NCBI GenBank assembly: GCA_003482405.1
Contig: DMZB01000306.1
Span: forward strand, 1-6,618
Origin: Lactobacillus sp.
GTDB lineage: Bacteria > Bacillota > Bacilli > Lactobacillales > Lactobacillaceae
Length of the DNA stretch: 6,618 nucleotides
Direction of reading: 5' to 3'
Under the pieces are notes generated by a model that had not been told where the DNA came from, ran no database searches, and saw only the letters and a program-made list of their open reading frames with translations. This document shows, one piece after another, positions 1 to 4,365 of this stretch (position 1 is its first letter; each line of letters opens with the position of its first letter). Made by a program: the position numbers and the translations under genes.

Positions 1-684
1 CACGTTCGGTTTTGGCGACGTCACAGTGGTTGTAACGAGTAGATCTGCTGCAACAAAACTGTTAGATGGGTGTTCAGGCAACGTAATGACAACGCGACCC
101 GTTTGCTTTGTGACAACCGTGTTGCCACGCAGCGGCCGGGTCGCCCATGCCTGTAACGCATTGACAGGCTGTTCAGGGAGTTGAATGGTCACGCGGACAT
201 TATTCAACGCAACATCCCAACCAGAGCCAATTACCTTCCAATTCAACCTGGCCGTATCCGTATAGTTTGTGACGACACCACGTAAACGGTAATGATAGGT
301 AAACGTCGCGGTCTGGTCACTAATCTTATGAAACACCTTCAAAGTTAAGTTGTTTGAGTTATCTGTTCGTTGGTACGAATTGTTGCGGCCGTCGCTTTGT
401 TGGGTCAGCGTCTGAACCGACCCACCCTTGTTTTGCACACTGACGGTTGGTGCATCAACACCCTTGATTCCCTGTAGATCCTGCTTAACGAACACACCGT
501 TGAAATGCCCATCAAAATGATAGGTAATACGCTGTGTGAGGTCGGCATCCCCGTTTTTAAGCACGTTGACGTTTGCCTCATATTTGTTGATGGTGTATGA
601 ACCGTCAGCCTTCGCCGCCATTGGCAACAGAAAGACCATTCCGATCAGAACGATTAGACTCAGCCACCAGCGTTTAACTTTCAT
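1..684 (-). CDS. DUF2207 domain-containing secreted/membrane protein, 3' end beyond window
   Basis: The frame is open without a stop from an ATG at 682-684 to the window edge: 228 codons, so only the N-terminal part is present. It starts with a signal peptide: basic n-region (MKVKRWW), hydrophobic core at about residues 8-21, and an AKA|D cleavage motif after residue 26. The mature part begins with the pattern usual for DUF2207 (Y-x-I-x-x-Y, then KNGDADLTQRITYHFDG and F-N-G-V at about residues 30-64) and continues as beta-rich sequence. Known DUF2207 proteins are exported, have an extracytoplasmic beta domain, and carry C-terminal transmembrane helices with a low-complexity tail; those parts would lie to the left. 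Their function is unknown. The start is supported by a GGAGGA ribosome binding site at 691-696, 6 bases upstream, and by the signal peptide. The gene follows a terminator, so it is probably transcribed separately from gshA. Family call is firm; role unknown. Confidence 0.88.
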   Translation of the reverse strand, partial: MKVKRWWLSLIVLIGMVFLLPMAAKADGSYTINKYEANVNVLKNGDADLTQRITYHFDGHFNGVFVKQDLQGIKGVDAPTVSVQNKGGSVQTLTQQSDGRNNSYQRTDNSNNLTLKVFHKISDQTATFTYHYRLRGVVTNYTDTARLNWKVIGSGWDVALNNVRVTIQLPEQPVNALQAWATRPLRGNTVVTKQTGRVVITLPEHPSNSFVAADLLVTTTVTSPKPNV

Positions 685-816
685 GATGGGTCCTCCCCCA
701 ATTAACTGTTACGACTATTTTACCATGAAGGCCACGCCAGTCGCCGTTTTGACGCTTAAGTGTAGCGAAGACGTGCAGTGGTACAGTGACAATGCTAAAT
801 TGTAATGAACCGGATC

Positions 817-843
817 AAAAAAAGGAGACCCAATCGCCTCCTT
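817..843 (-). terminator. Rho-independent terminator of gshA
   Basis: Read on the minus strand, AAGGAGGC pairs with GTCTCCTT (8 bp, one G-T wobble) around a 6-base loop, followed directly by a T run (7 Ts at 817-823, the first two shared with the stem). It begins about 21 bases after the gshA stop codon and upstream of the DUF2207 gene, so it should end the gshA transcript and isolate the downstream gene. Confidence 0.8.
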
Positions 844-864
844 ACCACATGAATCTATTTTTCG

Positions 865-2382
865 TTAACCCGGATTCGAACCGAATTTACCATTATTCTT
901 AAGCGCTGGGAATACTCGAAACAATTGTGTCATGTTCGTATCTAATTGCGTATCTGTCGGCGAAAATGTCCGAGTGTGCTCACCGTCACTGAAGGTCACG
1001 GTTGAATCAGACGTGTTCGGCCAATGAATGTGAAGACCGGCCTTCAACCCCGCGGCCAGAAGCGCTTGCATTTCAGGTGTAAACGGAGTTCCGGGTAACA
1101 GCGGTTTAGTGGAAATAGTCGAAGTTGAAGCCGTCTGATAACGTTCATTTGCCAAGGCACGCATCATGCTTGTCAAACTTCCGTCGCTGAGCTTGTTAGT
1201 CAACCGTGCGGCCAACGTGGTCTCTGGTTGATCCAACTGTGTCTGGTAAACTTTAATTGCCTGTATCAACTTCCCGGGCGCACCAAGCCCTGTTAACACA
1301 CGTGTCATATCACTCATTAATTGTTCAGCCGCACTGCGATTGGACAGTGCTTCCGTCGGCTGTTGCATTGCCACCGCGTTATTGAGTTCGGCAGCCGCGG
1401 CTAGCTCCTGATCGATCGTACTGCCGTCAATAACTGTCACCAAGCTGTAAGTTAACAGTGCGCGCATGAAATCAACTTCTTGCTCATCAATCCCCAAAGG
1501 TGTGAACGGATTGGTATCAAAGACGCGAAATTCGAGATACTTGATACCGTTAGTCTCATAATCGTTCAAATTAGCCTGACCCTTAATTCGAACCGGTCCA
1601 TAAAATTCCATCTGTGCATAGAGTTCGCCACGATTAATGGCGGTCTGCAGGTCGCTAACATGCTGTTGCAAACTGACATAAGAAATTGCGGTCCGGCCAC
1701 CGTTGTTAAACCCAACTGCACTGTTGCGAATGCTGCGGACCGGATGACTCAACTCGGATGGCATTTGGGAAAAATAACCTTTTTCAGCAATTGGCGATGC
1801 GCCAAATAAATACGTCAGCAACCAACGTTGTTTGAGAAAGTTTTGCAACACCCGCCAGTATAGACGGTTGCTGACTTTCGCAACCGAGACGTGTTCAACT
1901 TGTGCCAGTGCCGCTACCAAATCTGGCGCCAGGCTAAAATTAATATGAACGCCTGTTGTTAAGCCATGGGCGATGCCAAACTTACCGTCCAAATAGTCAC
2001 GATAATGTTGGTAATTGGGACGACCAAAATGATTGCGTACGAACAGCCTGTCCTCATGAGTTAATGCTGGCGGCATCGACAACAGCCACAGCCGATCAGA
2101 CGATGTCATTTCACGCACAAACACAGCGCGAATCGCCTGTAATTCGGTCATCAACTGATGATCATCAATGAATGGATCTGTAATCCACTCTGTTTGCGTT
2201 TCCCCAAAATCGGTTTGCAAATTGGGATGAAATTGACGACTACCCAACGACTCTGGGTAAGGTTCATGACTCAGCTCGCCGTCCTCGTCAATACGTTGAG
2301 TTTCCACTTCAACACCCATTAATGACTGCCAAAGTAATGGTGTTAGATTGTTTTGTTTAAGTTCATCGATTAAATCGGCCAT
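865..2382 (-). CDS. gshA: Glutamate-cysteine ligase (gamma-glutamylcysteine synthetase), stand-alone
   Basis: This 505-residue cytoplasmic enzyme should catalyse ATP-dependent joining of L-glutamate and L-cysteine to gamma-glutamylcysteine, the first step of glutathione synthesis (EC 6.3.2.2). Family motifs in order: MGVEVETQRIDEDGELS (about 22-38), the acidic TDFGETQTEWIT (57-68, substrate/metal binding), LWLLSMPPAL (98-107), GLTTGVHINFSL (140-151), RNSAVGFNN (219-227) and YLEFRVFDTNPF (282-293). This matches the N-terminal ligase half of the fused GshAB of Gram-positives, but the ATP-grasp glutathione-synthetase half is absent. Residues about 434-485 (from FTPEMQALLAAGLKAG) resemble the linker that joins the two halves in GshAB, suggesting a shortened fusion. 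The ATG at 2382 has a modest ribosome binding site (AGGCAGG at 2392-2398, 9 bases upstream). A terminator follows it, so it is probably monocistronic. Without gshB in view the end product may be gamma-glutamylcysteine rather than glutathione; that is inference. Confidence 0.9.
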   Translation of the reverse strand: MADLIDELKQNNLTPLLWQSLMGVEVETQRIDEDGELSHEPYPESLGSRQFHPNLQTDFGETQTEWITDPFIDDHQLMTELQAIRAVFVREMTSSDRLWLLSMPPALTHEDRLFVRNHFGRPNYQHYRDYLDGKFGIAHGLTTGVHINFSLAPDLVAALAQVEHVSVAKVSNRLYWRVLQNFLKQRWLLTYLFGASPIAEKGYFSQMPSELSHPVRSIRNSAVGFNNGGRTAISYVSLQQHVSDLQTAINRGELYAQMEFYGPVRIKGQANLNDYETNGIKYLEFRVFDTNPFTPLGIDEQEVDFMRALLTYSLVTVIDGSTIDQELAAAAELNNAVAMQQPTEALSNRSAAEQLMSDMTRVLTGLGAPGKLIQAIKVYQTQLDQPETTLAARLTNKLSDGSLTSMMRALANERYQTASTSTISTKPLLPGTPFTPEMQALLAAGLKAGLHIHWPNTSDSTVTFSDGEHTRTFSPTDTQLDTNMTQLFRVFPALKNNGKFGSNPG

Positions 2383-2417
2383 CTCACATCGCCTGCCTAA
2401 TTTAGAATCAAAATATT

Positions 2418-2448
2418 AATATCGTTTGTTACCCATCATTGTAGTCAA
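2418..2448 (-). promoter_or_regulatory. Possible gshA promoter
   Basis: On the minus strand a good -35 hexamer (TTGACT, 2443-2448) is followed after 19 bases by GATATT (2418-2423), a 4 of 6 match to the -10 consensus. The spacer is longer than ideal, so this is a weak prediction. The -35 is flanked by a short inverted repeat, CATCAT (2434-2439) and ATGATG (2454-2459), which may be chance. The position, about 35 bases upstream of the gshA start, is sensible. Confidence 0.28.
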
Positions 2449-2621
2449 TTCGGATGATGACACCCAAACTAAAACACCTGAGAAAAGAAAGATGACAGGA
2501 ATCTGCCAATTTAGCGGTAATTGCACTATACATTTTAGACGATTGCTATTAGCACTTTCGTGATAAACAAGCAGTATTTGACGGTTAAAAAATCATAATA
2601 GTTTTATCATTTTTCAAATAT

Positions 2622-2651
2622 TACTTTACTTTTGGTAAACAATACTTTACC
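2622..2651 (+). promoter_or_regulatory. Putative operator: three alternating TTTAC/GTAAA half-sites
   Basis: TACTTTAC occurs twice as a direct repeat (2622-2629 and 2643-2650), exactly 21 bp apart, with an inverted GGTAAA (2634-2639) between them. The central and right elements form the perfect inverted repeat GGTAAA-N6-TTTACC (2634-2651); the left and central elements form TTTAC-N5-GTAAA (2625-2639). Half-site centres fall near 2627, 2637 and 2648, about one helical turn apart. The array lies directly before the ribosome binding site of the XRE regulator, where autorepression by such regulators is usual. That this regulator binds it is inference. Confidence 0.5.
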
Positions 2652-2660
2652 ATAGTTTTT

Positions 2661-2669
2661 GAGGTGATC
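2661..2669 (+). promoter_or_regulatory. Very strong ribosome binding site that contains the regulator's only GTG
   Basis: GAGGTGATC is a 9-base uninterrupted match to the complement of the 16S rRNA 3' end (AAGGAGGTGATC). The GAGG core ends 8 bases before an in-frame ATC at 2673, the ideal start distance. The in-frame GTG at 2664 lies inside the site and so cannot be served by it. This argues that translation begins at or near 2673. Confidence 0.6.
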
Positions 2670-2903
2670 ACCATCGCTAAACAATCTGGTTCTGGATTAA
2701 TTATTACAAATAAGGTATACGACTATCGTGTGCTTAATCATCTTTCACAGACGGCTTTGGCCAAGGCTGTCGGTGTGAGCAAGCAAACCATTCTTGTCAT
2801 GGAAAAAGGCAATTATTCACCGACATTGAAATTAGCGTTTGAAATCGCCAACTTCTTTAATGTCGAAATTACTGACATTTTTGGTTATAAACAGGGGGAA
2901 TAA
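2664..2903 (+). CDS. Small XRE-family helix-turn-helix transcriptional regulator
   Basis: Counting from the GTG at 2664 this is a 79-residue protein that is almost entirely one XRE/Cro-type DNA-binding domain. Helix 1 is around YDYRVLNHLSQ (19-29), helix 2 around TALAKAVG (30-37) and the recognition helix around VSKQTILVMEKG (38-49). These are followed by the family's usual NYSPTLKLAFEIANFF (50-65) and VEITDIF (67-73). Close relatives start just before helix 1, so the first 10-14 residues (AKQSGSG region) are additional or partly untranslated. The start is uncertain: the GTG sits inside the ribosome binding site, while an in-frame ATC at 2673 is at ideal distance; ATT codons at 2700 and 2703 are weaker options. 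No other canonical start exists upstream before an in-frame stop at 2586. The stop is 3 bases before the next ATG, so the two genes form an operon. It probably represses its own promoter and controls or is controlled by the membrane partner; target genes are unknown. Confidence 0.85.
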   Translation: MITIAKQSGSGLIITNKVYDYRVLNHLSQTALAKAVGVSKQTILVMEKGNYSPTLKLAFEIANFFNVEITDIFGYKQGE

Positions 2904-2906
2904 CTT

Positions 2907-3260
2907 ATGCAAGTAAAATCATTATCTGACATTCCGGACTTTATCTTTTGGCCACTTAAAAAGTGGACCGGGCAAAGCAATCTTAATTTCAATATTTTGG
3001 TTGGTATCTGTACACTTTTAACAATCTTTCTTCTTGTCGCTGGTTATTTCATGATGCGCAAAATTGGTAAAATTGAAGACGAACGAACAGCAACAATATA
3101 TCTGGCAGCCGCATCAATTATGCTGTCAACCAGTTTTATTTGCGACATCATTTTCCCCAGTGACTATCTCATCGAGCAATTTCGCATGATTAAATACATT
3201 GTCATGATGCTAGCTGGCCTCATCTACCTAGTTGCAACCTACAGAAAAGAAATGCGCTAA
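2907..3260 (+). CDS. Small integral membrane protein, function unknown, partner of XRE regulator
   Basis: This 117-residue protein has three likely transmembrane helices: about residues 28-50 (NILVGICTLLTIFLLVAGYF), 62-83 (ATIYLAAASIMLSTSFICDIIF) and 93-112 (RMIKYIVMMLAGLIYLVATY). A basic, charged loop with KIGKIEDERT (52-61) follows helix 1, and the tail is basic (YRKEMR). A DERT-type motif next to a helix is seen in several uncharacterised small Firmicute membrane proteins commonly encoded beside XRE regulators (DUF2178- and DUF3796-like groups); assignment to one of these is not secure. The ATG at 2907 has a GGGGGA ribosome binding site at 2893-2898 inside the end of the regulator gene, and the 3-base gap indicates translational coupling. 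It may sense a membrane signal or sequester the regulator, but this is conjecture. No toxin, immunity or transport motif was recognised. Confidence 0.8.
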   Translation: MQVKSLSDIPDFIFWPLKKWTGQSNLNFNILVGICTLLTIFLLVAGYFMMRKIGKIEDERTATIYLAAASIMLSTSFICDIIFPSDYLIEQFRMIKYIVMMLAGLIYLVATYRKEMR

Positions 3261-3291
3261 CATTTTTACTACATTTTCAAAATACATCTGA

Positions 3292-3359
3292 AAAAGAGTT
3301 CTTTGCCAAGTAGCGGATCATCGTATAGATTCCCGTCTACATTAGCAAAGAACTCTTTT
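3292..3359. terminator. Bidirectional terminator between the regulator operon and metF
   Basis: A perfect 15-bp inverted repeat (AAAAGAGTTCTTTGC at 3292-3306 with its complement at 3345-3359) lies between two convergent genes. On the plus strand the stem ends in TTTTGTTT; on the minus strand it ends in CTCTTTTTC. It can therefore end both the regulator/membrane operon (stop at 3260) and the metE-metF transcript (stop at 3368, only 8 bases away). The 38-base loop is unusually long but holds its own smaller hairpin, GTAGCGG (3310-3316) against CCG-T-CTAC (3333-3340) with one bulged T, so the whole may fold as one extended stem. Confidence 0.75.
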
Positions 3360-3367
3360 GTTTCATA

Positions 3368-4351
3368 TTATTGGTTATCAACCGTCGCGCGCTCACGTTC
3401 ACGAATATGTGTGACTAGTTTAGCCGCCAGTTTGTAACGGTTGAACGGTGTCACAACATGCACACCGCCGAAACGATCACAAATTGCATCCGCAATCTCC
3501 TCAGCGATTTGCAAACCAGTCTCGTGCTCATTGCCGTCTATTTCAGCCTGCGCCATTCGAACTAGCACAGACTGTGGCAAGCTCATCCCAGCGACATGAC
3601 TGTTCAAAAAATCCGCATTGCGTTTGGACATGAGCGGTTGAACCCCTACAAACACCGGAATCTTCACGCCGCATCGATTAAACGCATCGGCTAACTCATT
3701 GACCTTACCAATGTCAAAAATTGGCTGGGTGATAAGATAATCCGCACCACAATCAATCTTATGTTTGATGCCATTGGTTGCGAGCACGCCATCGGTAATC
3801 TTGGGACTGAACGCCGCCGCAACGCAGAAATTCGGTTTGTCGTCCAAATCCTTGCCACTTGGGCTAATGCCAGTGTTGTACTGTTTAATCAGTTTAATTA
3901 AACCAAGCGCATTAACGTCTCCAACCGAAGTAACATCACCACTTTTGGCAGGATCGCCAGCAATCGCCAAGATATCGTCAATGCCTAAACTGTGCAGCCC
4001 CATGATTTCAGACTGAATGCCGATCAAATTATGATCACGCGTCGTCAAATGAACGATGGGATGAATGCCGTACTGCAACTTTAGTTTTGCAGCGACAGCC
4101 ACGTTACTCACCCGCACCGCTGCTAGTGAGTTATCTGCTAGCGTAATCGCATCGACGCCAGCATCACGCAAACGTTCAGCACCACGATAGAATGCTTCCG
4201 TTTTAAACGTCGTCGGTGGGTCCATCTCCACCAAAATACTTTTATGACCAACAGATGGATGTAAAAAATGATGTTCTGTTTGTAAATTTTCTGAATGTGG
4301 CAAACGTTGCTCACTGTCCGTTAACGTTTGTTGTCCTGCGTCAACCGCCAT
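3368..4351 (-). CDS. metF: 5,10-methylenetetrahydrofolate reductase
   Basis: This 327-residue cytoplasmic flavoenzyme should reduce 5,10-methylene-tetrahydrofolate to 5-methyl-tetrahydrofolate, the methyl donor used by MetE. The MTHFR barrel runs from about residue 38 to 316. VEMDPPTTF (41-49) carries the catalytic Glu42. LADNSLAAVR (71-80) and HLTTRDHNLIG (101-111) follow. LAIAGDPAKSGD (128-139) holds the flavin-loop Asp133, ITQPIFD (207-213) the folate-binding Gln209, and TPFNRY (301-306) closes the domain. The sequence is closest in pattern to the C-terminal reductase half of bifunctional homocysteine methyltransferase/MTHFR proteins (YitJ type), not to enterobacterial MetF. Residues 1-37 are a polar, Gln/His-rich extension outside the domain. 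The ATG at 4351 has a GAGGGGG ribosome binding site at 4359-4365, in the 14-base gap after the metE stop, so it is second in a metE-metF operon. No later Met would keep Glu42, which supports the long start. Confidence 0.93.
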   Translation of the reverse strand: MAVDAGQQTLTDSEQRLPHSENLQTEHHFLHPSVGHKSILVEMDPPTTFKTEAFYRGAERLRDAGVDAITLADNSLAAVRVSNVAVAAKLKLQYGIHPIVHLTTRDHNLIGIQSEIMGLHSLGIDDILAIAGDPAKSGDVTSVGDVNALGLIKLIKQYNTGISPSGKDLDDKPNFCVAAAFSPKITDGVLATNGIKHKIDCGADYLITQPIFDIGKVNELADAFNRCGVKIPVFVGVQPLMSKRNADFLNSHVAGMSLPQSVLVRMAQAEIDGNEHETGLQIAEEIADAICDRFGGVHVVTPFNRYKLAAKLVTHIRERERATVDNQ

Positions 4352-4365
4352 GGCAACGCCCCCTC

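Noticed and set aside
717..722. TAAAAT on the minus strand as -10 for the DUF2207 gene
   Set aside because: Position is sensible but no acceptable -35 is found at 16-18 bases; support too weak.
536..805. Plus-strand frame of 89 codons
   Set aside because: Overlaps the signal peptide end of the DUF2207 gene and its upstream region; no ribosome binding site and no recognisable domain, so it is treated as an antisense shadow.
2434..2459. CATCAT...ATGATG inverted repeat
   Set aside because: Only 6 bp with a 14-base loop and no T run; short enough to be chance, noted only alongside the gshA promoter candidate.
2492..2563. 23-codon plus-strand frame with a purine-rich stretch before its ATG
   Set aside because: Too short, weak ribosome binding site, Cys/Arg-containing sequence without signal or membrane pattern; chance is likely.
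2578..2607. TTGACG as -35 for the XRE operon with TTTTAT as -10 at 18-base spacing
   Set aside because: The -35 is good but no convincing -10 exists at normal spacing; another option (TTTACT-N17-TACCAT inside the half-sites) would put the transcript start at the ribosome binding site. Not reported as a promoter.
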